Shown here in pieces: positions 1 to 9,591 of a DNA stretch of 32,779 bases (within the stretch, counting starts at the first letter, position 1; each line of letters begins with the position of its first letter). Position numbers and translations under genes: made by a program. Source of the stretch: Amoebophrya sp. AT5.2 (taxonomy: Eukaryota; Sar; Dinophyceae; Syndiniales; Amoebophryaceae); assembly GCA_005223375.1 (NCBI GenBank), contig RXOD01003989.1, positions 1-32,779 of the forward strand, written 5' to 3'. The notes below the pieces were generated by a model. The model did not search any database, had not been told where the DNA came from, and was given only the letters and a program-made list of their open reading frames with translations.

Positions 1-1509
1 CGCTTCGGCCGCCGCCGCGTCCTTGGACTCGGTGCCCAGGCCGTCGAAGGCCATGCCGGCCGACGTGCCGTCTTCGTTCGCTTCGTGAGCCATCAGGTCC
101 ATGTCCTGCATCAAGTCCGCATACTCCTGCATCGACTCCATGTTTCCGATCGCCTCGTGCAGTGATTGCGGGTCTTCTTGATGTTCCGCAGCCCCCCCCG
201 AGGAGGATGGATGCATCACGTTCCCGAGCAGCACCGCGTTGAAGTTTTTCTTGTAGACCAGCTCCTCGAAGGTGGCCACGTACGAGAGCCGGAGGAAAAG
301 ATCGTTCGGCAGCTTCTCGCTCCCGATCTTCAACACCTGCAGCGCCTTCACCGGCGTGAAGGTGTAGAGGAAAGCGAAGAAGCTGTACCAAAACTCGGAG
401 AAGTTGCCGCACAACAACAAAACGTTTTGGTACAAAAAGGTGAGCCGGGCCTGGTACTCGCCGACCGGTAGCTTCAAGGGGTTCGTGCGCTCGTAGTTCA
501 GGATGTTCCAGCATGCGTTGGTGATCTCCGCCCATCGCACCAGGGTGGACGCCTTCGGGAGGCTCTTGGACAACGTGGAGACCTCCGGCTGCGGGAGGAG
601 CAGGGTGTCCTGGAGCGGGGCGTAAAGCTTGTTCAGCTTGTCGCTCACCTGCTTGGCGAGCGAAATCTTCTGGTAGAACTCGCGGACGGCGCCGTCGCGG
701 TCGGGCGCATTCGACAGCACGTTCTTCGTCCCAGAGAGGTGGTCCTCAAGCAGCTCGTACCCACCGACCAACTTCTGCGAAACACCCGTGGGCGTGTGGC
801 AAGCCTGCAATGGAATCATTATTTTAATTTTTTCAATTACTATTTTCGCTCCTTCTGCTAGCAAGATGTAGATGACGCTTCGTAGTTTCGCGATGTCATC
901 GGTGCAGGCGTTTCCTAGTTCGAGATCGGGCAGCGAAGAAATCTCGAAAAATCACTAAATTACCTGTCTGTACAGCCTTCTTATTTGTTCCAGTGTGAGT
1001 CGCGTTTTCACGCTTATGAAGCTGTCGCTCGGCGCCTTTTTCGCGATCCATTTGATCGCTTCTTCTTCGTCTTTTGACAGCGGCAGGTTGCCCCCGCACT
1101 TCGCTGCCAGCTCTTCCTCCTGCTTCGCCGCGGCCGGCGTCAGCTCCAAATTTTCGTCCAGGATCAGCTCGTCCTTGTACTGCCACTGGTAGTTCCACAC
1201 CGCCTTCAGCAGCGCGAGGAACTCGAGGTACAGCGGCCCCGCCCGGTGGTCGTGCGCGACCACGTCCACGGCGGCCTGGAAAATCGACAACACGCCCTTC
1301 ACCGTGACGCACTTCTTGCAGTACGTCAGGTACTGCTTCCACAGCTCCACGTGCGGGCACCGCCGCACTGCGTCGTTGTACACGGCCAGCGCATTCACCT
1401 CGTCTGCGTGCTCCCAGTGCTTGGCGTACCGGAGCCAAAGCGCGGTCTGGGAAGGATCCTCCTCCAGGGAACGCTCCAGCTCCTGCACAGAACCCAGAGG
1501 CTCCACCAT
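1..1509 (-). CDS. CSTF3: CstF-77 / Rna14-like HAT-repeat polyadenylation factor (3' end outside window)
   Basis: Scaffold subunit of the nuclear pre-mRNA cleavage and polyadenylation complex, which bridges the CstF-64/Rna15-type RNA-binding subunit and CPSF. Two exons are seen: 964-1509 (ATG at 1509-1507) and 1-804, joined across a 159-bp GT-AG intron (CAG|GTAATT to TTGCAG|GCTTGC), phase 0. The frame is open to the left edge, giving 450 residues so far. HAT (half-a-TPR) repeats show as paired Trp/Tyr helices such as ELWKQYLTYCKK near residues 53-64. The join reads through a helix ending RRLYRQ followed by ACHTP, which lines up with the RRVYQ-type helix of animal CstF-77. Exon 2 carries ILNYERTNPLKL, matching the family's WEKSNPL segment, then an aromatic-rich HAT helix. 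After about residue 390 the chain turns acidic and Met-rich, perhaps an insertion. A longer in-frame start would need a TTG at 1521, so I chose the first ATG. Family call fairly sure; gene symbol by homology. Confidence 0.83.
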
Positions 1510-2914
1510 GTTGAATGACAATGATTCACGCTGCCCCGTCCCCGATCCAGATGGATGCTCGCCTCGTCCAAGTCCAACCGTCCAAAAGATGAACTGTTGT
1601 AAGTTAAGTCACTGGATTTTTTTCTGAGCAGGCAGCGAAAGCGGCAGCCGAGAAGGCAGCGGAGGGAGGTCCTGGCTCTTCTAATGCCCGTGAAGGTCCT
1701 TGTCGCGGCGGTCGTGAAGATAAAACAACTGCGTGCTCCGCCGTTCGGTCGCTAGATGCCTCTTCGTTTGCCGCGCATCATGGTGTTCTGTGTCACAACT
1801 GCAGCTACTGATGCCGTCTACAAAAACGGCCTAGAAGAAGCGCGTCGGTAATTTCTGCCTAGTAGCGACACTGGTAGTACAAAATGAAGTCGCCGTCGCT
1901 AAGAAAGTCTCAATATTTTTAAGATGGAGTGATTCTGATTGGACACGGCAAAGTTGGGGGTCGTCGTAGTACGCCAAGAGACATCAATGAGGTGGTAATT
2001 AAAGCTAAAGGTAATAAAACGGTCGTATTTTCTTTCGCCTTCGGTACCACGAAGAAGAAGATGGCCTTCGTTCTAGTCAGACAGAATATTCACGGTGGAA
2101 GACCTGCCAACGGCGACGTGAAAAGAGAAGGACTCATTGGAAATCAATCGTTGTATGCACGCGGGATCTTGTTTTTCTTCAAATTCCAAACAGAGGGAGC
2201 AAGTCACTGACGAGCCACAGAAGCGGCACACGACGGGCGGAAGATCTGACAGGACGTCGTTGCAGGAGCAGGAGGACTGGTCTGCACCTGCTCCTGCTCC
2301 TGGTGCACAAGCACGTCGGCGTGGTCGGCTACGACGGACGGCCTCGAACCAACTGTAGTACGACCAGACGGCGAGCGAGGACTTCTCGATGGATCGGATA
2401 TATTAAATATAACTTGTGTACTTCCACGCGAACTATATGAATGTTGATCATAGAGCGAGGAACACTTGTCGGATTGCTGCAGTGCTGGTTTTCGTTTTGG
2501 AGGTAGAGCTCTTTTTCCAATCATTGGCGAACCAAGATCTGATCGCGATATGGTGAAGCCGTAGAGATTTGGATTTCATCGTTTCTGTACTAGTATATCA
2601 TGTTGATGATCTCGAATAACAATAAGCAACTCCTGTATTCTCAAGAAACTGAAGATCAAGATTCTTGTTCTTCAAGTTCAATTACGGGGTATCTATTAAG
2701 CTTTATTCGTAGTATTTGTCATCTGTGGAGAATCTTCATCACATAGATACTTCTACATCTGGTGCTGAAGGCGAAAAATAGTTCTGCGTCAGACCACACA
2801 ATCATGAATGAGGATAGGTAGTTCCACGACCAAACAAGAAAGGCATCAAGAATGCGAAAACTTACCGGCACCTCCAGTGCTCACAGCCAGCTAGCACGAA
2901 CTAGTGGCGCTCTA
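1510..2914. other. Intergenic, no recognisable gene
   Basis: About 1.4 kb between the start of the CstF-77 gene and the end of the next gene. The part from 2400 to 2850 is richer in A and T than the flanking coding DNA. One minus-strand frame with an ATG (2204-2524, 106 codons) is open, but its composition (Ser/Arg/Gln-rich) and lack of any recognisable motif make it doubtful. A repeated CTGCTC-type run near 2280-2300 makes a short low-complexity patch. The promoter and 5' leader of the CstF-77 gene and the 3' UTR of the downstream unit must lie here, but I can place no element. Confidence 0.5.
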
Positions 2915-4042
2915 CTAGGCCAGCGAAACCGCGACTGGCTCCTGTTGTTCCTCCCCGTCTCCAGGGGCGCGAGCGGTCCGTTCTTGTCCCTGCCCTTCAT
3001 GGAGGAAAAAATTCCGATACACGTCTGCCGCTACTTTGCGAAGGTTCCCTGACCTCCGAAGTCTTGCAGATGCAGGGCCGATCTGCGTTCTGCCAAGTTC
3101 GAGTTCGCTAGTCCCCGGCCCGCCCGCACCTGCTGGTGCAGGAGCATTACTTACACTATTACCTCCGGCTGCAGCCTCTGCATTGTCGCCACCCGATTCA
3201 GCAGAATCTTCGTCTTCCCCGAACAAGGCATCACTTGCGTTGCTGAAGAATCCTCCGTCCTCTTCACCTTTACCTTCAGCGTTTTCCTTCGGCAGTTGCG
3301 CCTTTGTTTCCTGCAGTTGCTTTTGCAACCGCAGGTTCTCGACCGCGAACGTTTCTGCCGGTTTTTTGTACAGCTCGATGTAGCGCGCCACCTTTTTCTT
3401 CAGCATTGCGTTTTCCGCGTACATGTCGTGCAGGGTCTCGATGGGCAGCGCGTGTCTCCCCCCGCTCTGGCAGAGGCACTGGTTCTGTGCGTCGATCGCG
3501 TCCAGTGTGGCGTTCTGTGCCAGCGTGACCGCCTGCTGCGCCTTCGCGACCGAGAACTGCATGGCCACCGCCGCCTTCCGCACCCGCGTCTGGGTCTCCT
3601 CCGCCCAACGGTCCGCTGCGTACGCGAACTCCTCGGGGGGCCCGTTCGGACTGCCGCTACGCATCCAGGCCTCGCCGTCCATGCCGCGCTGGTCGTTCTG
3701 CCGAATCAACTGGTACTGGTTGAACAGCCAAACCTTCATCTGGTTGTCCTCCACAGTGTTCAGAGCCTGCCCGGCGAGCACACCCTTGATCGGAATCGGA
3801 ACGGCGGGAATGAAAGAGGTCCTCTTGTTCACGTTGGTGGTCTGGGTGGACGTCGTGGTGGACGACGAAAAAAAACAAGTGGAAGAACTGCTGCTGGACG
3901 GAAACCAAGAGGCATCGTGCTGGTGCTGACCCGCGTGGATACGTGGTAGAGATTCTGCGCCGTTTCCCGCAGGAACTTCGCCGCGCCCGAGCGCCGACAT
4001 CTCAACGCCCGGCTCGTGGCCGAAGAGATGTCTCAACATCAT
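2915..4042 (-). CDS. Unrecognised 375-residue coiled-coil protein
   Basis: Single open frame from ATG (4042) to TAG (2915). I do not recognise a family. Residues 1-70 are basic and Ser/Thr-rich, including runs of six Ser and several Thr, which could be an organelle presequence or just disorder. Residues about 75-115 hold a compact, probably folded segment (IPAVPIPIKG, then VWLFNQYQLIRQND). Residues about 140-260 are strongly helical and Ala/Gln/Lys/Leu-rich (RVRKAAVAMQFSVAKAQQAV; LRLQKQLQETKAQL), as in a coiled coil. The rest is acidic and Gly/Ala-rich (FGEDEDSAESG), ending in a short basic stretch. Codon choice is GC-rich at third positions like the known genes around it, and the frame is much longer than chance, so I think it is real. 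An upstream exon cannot be excluded. It has the same orientation as both neighbours, which say nothing about its job. Confidence 0.68.
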   Translation of the reverse strand: MMLRHLFGHEPGVEMSALGRGEVPAGNGAESLPRIHAGQHQHDASWFPSSSSSSTCFFSSSTTTSTQTTNVNKRTSFIPAVPIPIKGVLAGQALNTVEDNQMKVWLFNQYQLIRQNDQRGMDGEAWMRSGSPNGPPEEFAYAADRWAEETQTRVRKAAVAMQFSVAKAQQAVTLAQNATLDAIDAQNQCLCQSGGRHALPIETLHDMYAENAMLKKKVARYIELYKKPAETFAVENLRLQKQLQETKAQLPKENAEGKGEEDGGFFSNASDALFGEDEDSAESGGDNAEAAAGGNSVSNAPAPAGAGGPGTSELELGRTQIGPASARLRRSGNLRKVAADVYRNFFLHEGQGQERTARAPGDGEEQQEPVAVSLA

Positions 4043-4543
4043 CTTCCTCGCAGTGCACTAACAAGCGGTAAATATCTATGCGCCATCAATCAAAAAAGAA
4101 CCGTTCACGTTATATATCGTTGGTTTCTCTCTGTCTTTGTGTTTGTTAAGATTCTGAGGTGTACGCATGGTGCTGTTGCTTATACCACTTTTACCAACAG
4201 TAAAGAGTAGTCGAAATAACCACCCTGCGCTCATCACTCGACTGCGAACTCTCTCGCTCTCGCATGACACGAATAAAGCTGCGAAAGCCTCCATGTCCAT
4301 GATGTCTAGCGCGAAAGATACGCTCCGGGACTGCGACTGAAAATATGAAAGAATAGCGATAGTTGTGCTCGTGCGTCAGCGGCTTCTGAAGGTGAAGCCT
4401 GTGCCTGGGGCATCCAATCATTTTATTTTGTTCCATGCAGCTTGTAGCAGCTGCGATCATGAGTGAGCTGAGTGACGCTGTGTTACCGGTGCTGCCATAG
4501 CCATGTTGATGTTTTTTTTGAGTATTCGCTGCTAACATGATCC
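4043..4543. other. Intergenic, no recognisable gene
   Basis: About 500 bases between the start of the 375-residue coiled-coil gene and the stop codon of the GATD3 gene. Frames open on the minus strand (4076-4300, 4191-4619) run into the GATD3 last exon in the wrong frame and look like chance. Presumably GATD3 3' UTR plus the promoter of the next gene. I see no structured element. Confidence 0.5.
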
Positions 4544-5883
4544 TCAAATGAGCCCAACCGTTTTGTCCACCATCGCGACAACAGATTCTTCTATTTCGTG
4601 GATAGCCGCGGTGCCGCACATATACGCTGCCGACGTTACCACCTTGTTCTTTCCGTCCACGTGGGCCTCGGCCAACGGTTTCTCCACGTGGGTGCCACCC
4701 AGTGCCTTAACTGCTCCGCAAGTACCGGCGTACCTAAAGAATAAGAATCAGTGGGGATAAATGCGAGATGAAGTAGCAAGGACCTGACTGTACTCGTAGC
4801 AACCTAGCACTACACTAAGGGCAAGGCCTGCGCGAGTCTCGAGAGAAAACGCAGCGGAGGAGGAATCGAACCCCTGGGCCTCACGACCCCCCGCGGGTTG
4901 AAGCCGCGTCCGAGCACCAGCCCGGCTCACCACTGCCGTCACGTCTCATGTACTATTAGTACTCCCACAAGGTGGGCACCTTGGAATAAGACTGCGAAAT
5001 ACATACTGAGGTTACAGAAACGAGGGAATGCGTTGTGGAGCGCCCAGCGAACGTGATCGTCGGGAGTGCTAGTCGAACTCAAATTTTCGCCTGATTCGCT
5101 CTCGTCCCTCGCGCTGCCACGCAGTCGTGCTGGTCTTCACTAGTTCACTGTCACTGATCCTTGTTGCAGGAGCTACCTAGCACTACAAAGAACTACCTAC
5201 CAAAAAATAAGAATAACTGCGAAAGTGTACGGCCATTCCTCTCCTTCTGTTTCTCCGCCCATGGTTACTTCTACTCCTTTTCCTTCTAACGCCTTCGCTA
5301 CGATCCCTGGCGCGATGCAGCAGAAGCCCATCGGTTTTCCGTTCGCGTGAAAGTCCTTCACCACCCTCTCCACTTCCGAATTCAGCGTCACTTCCGGTCC
5401 TTTCACGGCTAAATCGCACAGGTTCTTCGCCGCCCCGAAGCCGCCCGGGAAGATGACCGCGTCGTAGGCACTATCCGCAGCGAGGTGTTTCAAGTCGGCG
5501 ATTTTTCCTCGGCAAATCCGGGCGGACTCGGTGAGAACATTCCGCGTCTCGCCGTCCATCGGCTCCCCCTGCGTGTGGTCGATCACGTGCATCTGCGGAA
5601 CGTTGGGCGCGAAGCACATGAACTCCACGCTTTTCTTGGAGAGCGCATTCAACGTGAAAACGGCCTCCTGGATCTCACTGCCGTCGTAGACGCCGCAACC
5701 TGCGAGGACGACGGCGACTTTCTTGTTTGAGGCCGCGCGGGACATCGTGAGAAAGTTCCTAGCGGTGCTGGCAGTCGTAGTTGCTTTCGATGTAATTGCA
5801 GCGGGAGTAGAAGAGGTGAAAGGTTGAGCTGCAGCGCCCACTGCACGACGGCGAAAAAAGCGTGACGAGCAAGCGGAAAACAT
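4544..5883 (-). CDS. GATD3: GATD3 / ES1 / ElbB family protein (DJ-1/PfpI-like), probably mitochondrial
   Basis: Member of the class I glutamine-amidotransferase-like fold represented by bacterial ElbB and mitochondrial ES1/GATD3 of animals; the exact reaction is unsettled (glyoxalase or deglycase-like activity has been proposed). Exon 1 is 5231-5883, exon 2 is 4544-4733, joined in frame (CC|GTACAC to TTTAG|GTACGCC), rebuilding the family signature EEWPYAGT across the join. The product is 280 residues. Signatures: [13 protein letters not shown], the strongly conserved [33 protein letters not shown], and the nucleophile-elbow segment GFCCIAPG with its Cys. Exon 2 supplies [17 protein letters not shown] and ends with TGA. 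I chose the ATG at 5883 because the first 46 residues are Arg/Ser/Ala/Thr-rich and lack acids ([19 protein letters not shown]), a typical mitochondrial presequence; an internal Met at about residue 47 would give the bare enzyme. The 497-bp intron contains a tRNA-Sec gene on the same strand. Confidence 0.9.
4846..4849 (-). terminator. Pol III terminator of tRNA-Sec
   Basis: Four T residues on the minus strand follow directly after the discriminator G of the tRNA-Sec gene. That is the minimal RNA polymerase III stop signal and supports independent transcription rather than release from the GATD3 intron only. Confidence 0.7.
4850..4936 (-). tRNA. trnSec: tRNA-Sec (anticodon TCA), nested in the GATD3 intron
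   Basis: An 87-nt gene that folds as a eukaryotic/archaeal selenocysteine tRNA. Read on the minus strand: a 9-bp acceptor stem (GCAGTGGTG with CTCCGCTGC, one U-U mismatch at pair 8), two linker bases AG, a 6-bp D stem with a 4-nt TGGT loop (CCGGGC/GCTCGG), a 5-bp anticodon stem around CTTCAAC with TCA as anticodon, a 17-nt variable arm that can pair GGG with CCC, and a 4-bp T stem around TTCGATT. This is the 9/4 acceptor/T-arm plan and long D stem typical of tRNA-Sec, and length matches the usual 87 nt. The discriminator base is G, as required by SerRS and the Sec pathway. No CCA is encoded. It lies about 115 bases from the 3' end of the intron. Its presence implies that the organism reads some UGA codons as selenocysteine. 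Confidence 0.95.
4862..4872 (-). promoter_or_regulatory. B box (internal pol III promoter) of tRNA-Sec
   Basis: The minus strand reads GGTTCGATTCC, a perfect match to the B-box consensus GGTTCGANTCC in the T arm. The A-box region (TGGTGAGCCGG) is only an approximate match, as in other tRNA-Sec genes, where upstream elements often take over. No clear TATA element is seen just upstream. Confidence 0.6.
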
Positions 5884-6345
5884 CAGCTTGGCGCTGGCGA
5901 TGGCGTATTGGCTTTTACTTAGGAGTTGATCTAGATGAAACAAGAAAGACAAACGAACGTAGAAGATCTGTTTCACGGAACCGCGGAGCTCCTCGGTTGT
6001 AGATCCAAGCACGTCCACGACGTCGAGGACAAGTTATAGATGCTACAGCATCTTCTTTCGAGATCGAGACTACTGCGAGGACGAGCGAGGAACCACGGAA
6101 GGTGGTAGCAACAAAAAGATTCCAGCAATTCGTTCAGAAGCAGAACATCTGATCATCGCTTTTATCCTTGTCACCGAATCTTTTCCACGCAGCCGAAGGT
6201 GCTTCTGCCGCCGAGTAAAGCACCAGGCACACGTCGCTGCAGCAAGGCTTCTTGAAAGTTCCTTGCTTGGTCAAGAACCAAATACAATCGTGGGGCGCGG
6301 TCGTCCCACTTGATGTGGCCCCCTCCTGGGATGAAACTACTTCGT
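5884..6345. other. Intergenic between the channel gene and GATD3
   Basis: Holds the 5' leader of GATD3 and the 3' UTR of the channel gene. The GATD3 frame stays open upstream of the chosen ATG as far as 6018, but without another ATG. A second minus-strand frame (6134-6349) starts with GTG overlapping the channel stop codon and looks accidental. No repeat or RNA gene seen. Confidence 0.5.
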
Positions 6346-9300
6346 TCACTTCCCCGGGAACCCGAGTAGTTTCTGCAGTTCGTTTTGTGCTGGCATCAAT
6401 GGTTTTGTGACGATTTCTGGCGGCGGCGCGTTTGGGTCGCGCTCCTCCTCCACCTCGAGCTTGGTTTCGTCCTCTTGTTGCGGTTTCGCCTTCTTCTTCG
6501 GGCGCCGCTTCTTCTTTTCGTCGCCGTCCACCGTGCCGGATTTCGAAGACTTCATCGAGTTCGCCCGCTTGCGAGCAGCTATGCGCGCCAACCTGGTGGG
6601 TTCAAGTTGGTTGCGTGCATTGATTCAAAAGCGATTGAAGAGCTTCAAACTCAAACTAACAATTCAAAATCAAATAGTAGGTCAGTGGGGAGCCGAAACC
6701 GCCCTCGTACGAGAATTCGAGCCACGACCACACCTTCCTTGCTTTCGAAACACTCGTGGCGCAATTCTTGTAACAAACTAATAGTCATTGAAGACGTTGT
6801 TGGCCCTGATTTAGCTACTAACTTAGACGAGACAGCGCCAATTCTATGTACCTCGCTTCCTCCGTCGCGTTTTTGTCCCGGAACACTTTCATTGCTTTTT
6901 TGAAGTTTCGTGCGTCGAACTTCCCCACGTCCCTCTCTGCCAGCAGCTCCGGGCGGAATCTATTCGGCTCTACGTCTTCGCTCTCTTCCCGCAGGTCTGG
7001 TAATGCTGGCTTTTTCGGCAGGAAGCTGTGGGTGCGGTCCAGGATCTTCTGGATGTCGCACTCGTGGATCGCCGCGATCAGTTCGTCGGCGCCCTCCAGG
7101 AACGTGGTCACGCCGTTCTGGATTCCCCGCACGTTGTCCGAGATTTTCACGATCCTCCCCCGCAGGATGCCCTGCGCCAGTTCGTCCACGATGTAGTTCA
7201 GCGTCCGCTCCAGTGCGCGCCCCGTGCGCGTGACCGCCAGCATGTCCAGCGCGGTGGGTATTTTCAACATTCGCACCAGCCCACCGCAGAACTCCGAAGA
7301 GGAGACCGCGCCGTCCCCGTCGTCGCAAATACGAAAAATGTCCGGCAGGTCGTGCGTCTCGATGTCCAGGATCTTCATCTTGTTGATGAACTTGGCGTCC
7401 GAGAGCAGGTTCGCGAACTCCGCCTTGGTGAGTTCTCCGCTCCCGTCTTTGTCCATGTCCTCGAAGATCATCAGCAGTTCTTGCGTGGTCTTCTGCACGA
7501 CGAGTTGCTGCCGCACTTTGGTCGCCTCCGCGTCCTTCTCGGAGGCCGCGAAGGCCAGCTGTATCACAATCCCGGAAATGATGTTGAGGAACACGATCGC
7601 CACGAAGATGATGTACACGAACAGACAAAGAATGAACGGCGTCTTGTTCGCGTAGTCGGGCGCCTCGAGCATCACGCGCACGAGCTTGCTCCACCCGTCG
7701 AACAAAGCCATCTGGAGCAAAGTGTACATGGAGCCGCCCATCGAGGAGAAATACTCCCAGCAGAACCGCTTGTAGTCGGCGTCGATGCCGCAGAAGGTCC
7801 CCGTTACGTCCGCGCCCTGGTACAACAAAGTCGCGCCCATCATGTCCATGAAGAAGATGCTGAAGAAGATCAGGAGAATGGCGCCCACGACCAGAATCCA
7901 CAGGATCAGGGTGAGCGACCCGAACATGCCCTGGACCAACATCCACAGCTCCTTGAAGATGGGAACCATCCGCAATTCCTTCGCGACCCGGATCAAGCGG
8001 AAAATGCGGAAGACCACCAGCCCGCGGAGCAAGGGGTGCCCCATCCCGGCCGGCTCCAGCACCCAGAGAGTCAAAACCCCGGTCACCCACACCAGCAGAA
8101 AGTCCATGAAGTTCCAAGCATCGAACACCCAGATGATGCCGAAGGCGCGCACGCGGAGGAGAAACTCGACCACGAACAGCGTGGTGAAGAAGTTCTCGAA
8201 CTGGTCCACGTCCGGCGGCTTCTCCTGGCCCTCCTTGTACTTCGCGCCGGATCCGATCGTGTACGCGTTGATGCAGATCATCAGCCCGAAGAAGAGGTCG
8301 AAGCCCAGGGATTCGACCATTCGCTGCACGCGGCCCTTTTTCCGGATGCCCAGCGATTGCTCGTACTGCTGGAACCGTTTTTTCATGAGCCACAGCCGAA
8401 ACTTCACGTCCGGTCGGTACCAGGGCGCGCCGGTCGCCATGTACTGCGCGACCCCCTGCTGCCCACGCATAAACTCCGCGTAGTCGGAGGAAACCTGAAA
8501 GCGAGTGAATGATAGTGATACGATCTTCTCGATGCATCGCTCGGACGAGCGACGCCGGATGACGAAGCAGGACATATCTTTTTCTTTTATCTCTTGTAAT
8601 TATACCTCTTTCCCTGCGACTTTCGCCGACTCTGCGGTGGTCGCTGCGTTCTGCATATCACGCACCACCTCGTCCCGGAGTTTCTGGGCCTCCCTTAGGA
8701 AAGACACTTTGTACTTTTCCTCGTCCTCCATTTCCTTCCGCAGTTTTGCCTCCGCCGCCGACTTCGCCTTGGCTCTCTTCTTCTCCTTGGCCTTCGCGCT
8801 CGTCTTGGCCTTCCCCGTCGCGCCGGCACCATCGCTTTCACTCGACAGCCGGGGTTTACAGGGGGGCGGGGGTCGTTGGAGTATCGAGTATCGAGTACTA
8901 TAGGCTCACACTGCAGCTCGCGGCTGCAGACCTGAAGACAACGTCCTCCGTAGCGGCCGGCGGTTGCGATTGCGGTATCACTATCTATCTATCACCAGAC
9001 CACAGCAGTACAATCCCCCTACAAAGCCACAGGCAAGCCGCAGTGAGCCTCCACTGAGAAAGCGACGGACTGAGTGATGGAGATGGTAGCACTAACACAC
9101 GCACAAGCATTAGCACAACCGCGCGGCCTAGTAGCCCTAGGTAGTCCTAAAACTCCCAGCGCAACCACGACTAGCACTGCGCATTTGCTTGGTGCATGAT
9201 GTTTTTTTACCATGATAATGATTTACCTCCGGCCAGAAAATACAAGAGCAAATGGTGCTCTGCCGCCTCCAACGCCGACCACCATCGCATCGCTCCTAAC

Positions 9301-9591
9301 AGCGTCCCCGAGGTCTGCAAAGTCGTCTTCTTCGATCTCCTCCCCGAATCCGCGTGAGGAGCTTTTGAAGGACATGGCTTCTCTTTTCGCCATCTTCTCG
9401 TTGTAGAGCTTCAGCTGTTCCCGTATCTCCCGTTTCTCCTTCAGTTCCCGCCGCGCGTCGCGTTCCTTTATCAGCTCCTGGAGTTCCGCATCTTCTTTCT
9501 CGATCGCCTTCCGCAGAGCGGCAATACGCTGCGCCTCGCTAGCCGTCTTGCGGTAGCTGCCGTCGATCTTCGGAAAACGATCGGACGACAT
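6346..9591 (-). CDS. Single-domain voltage-gated cation channel with EF-hands
   Basis: Plasma-membrane channel of the Nav/Cav superfamily with one six-helix domain, presumably assembling as a tetramer. Exons: 9227-9591 (ATG 9591), about 8606-8840, 6852-8494 and 6346-6592 (TGA). Joins 2 to 4 keep phase: AG|GTATAA to TTTCAG|GTTTCC, AG|GTACAT to CACCAG|GTTGGC. The start of exon 2 is uncertain (8840 or 8897; both keep the frame), giving 829 or 848 residues. Residue positions assume 829. N-terminal Lys/Glu-rich coiled coil 1-200; S1 about 264-281; S2 300-317; S3 324-345; S4 356-377 with Arg every third residue (VVFRIFRLIRVAKELR); S5 390-415; pore loop 450-470 with QMALFDGWS; S6 485-515; EF-hand 1 about 546-557 (DMDKDGSGELTKAEF) is canonical; EF-hand 2 (DDGDGAVSSSEF) is degenerate. 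The tail ends in a Lys-rich stretch. The filter sequence suggests Na+ or Ca2+ selectivity but does not settle it. Confidence 0.9.

Noticed and set aside
2602..2652. TGATGA and CTGA words spaced as in a C/D snoRNA
   Set aside because: No terminal stem and no second box pair; such short words are expected by chance in AT-rich DNA.
4544..4546. TGA of GATD3 as a possible selenocysteine codon, given the nested tRNA-Sec
   Set aside because: The family ends at about this length, there is no continuing conserved sequence beyond, and no Cys is expected at this position in homologues.
4748..4942. Minus-strand open frame covering the tRNA-Sec
   Set aside because: Accidental frame through a structured RNA gene inside an intron.
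7028..8512. A 494-codon plus-strand open frame opposite the channel
   Set aside because: It is the antisense shadow of the GC-rich channel exon; its product is only His/Glu/Gln/Arg-rich with no family signature, while the minus strand encodes a clear channel.
6960..8537. A 525-codon minus-strand frame overlapping the channel
   Set aside because: Frame-shifted copy of the channel exon with Arg/Gly/Pro-rich product, as expected from GC-rich third positions.
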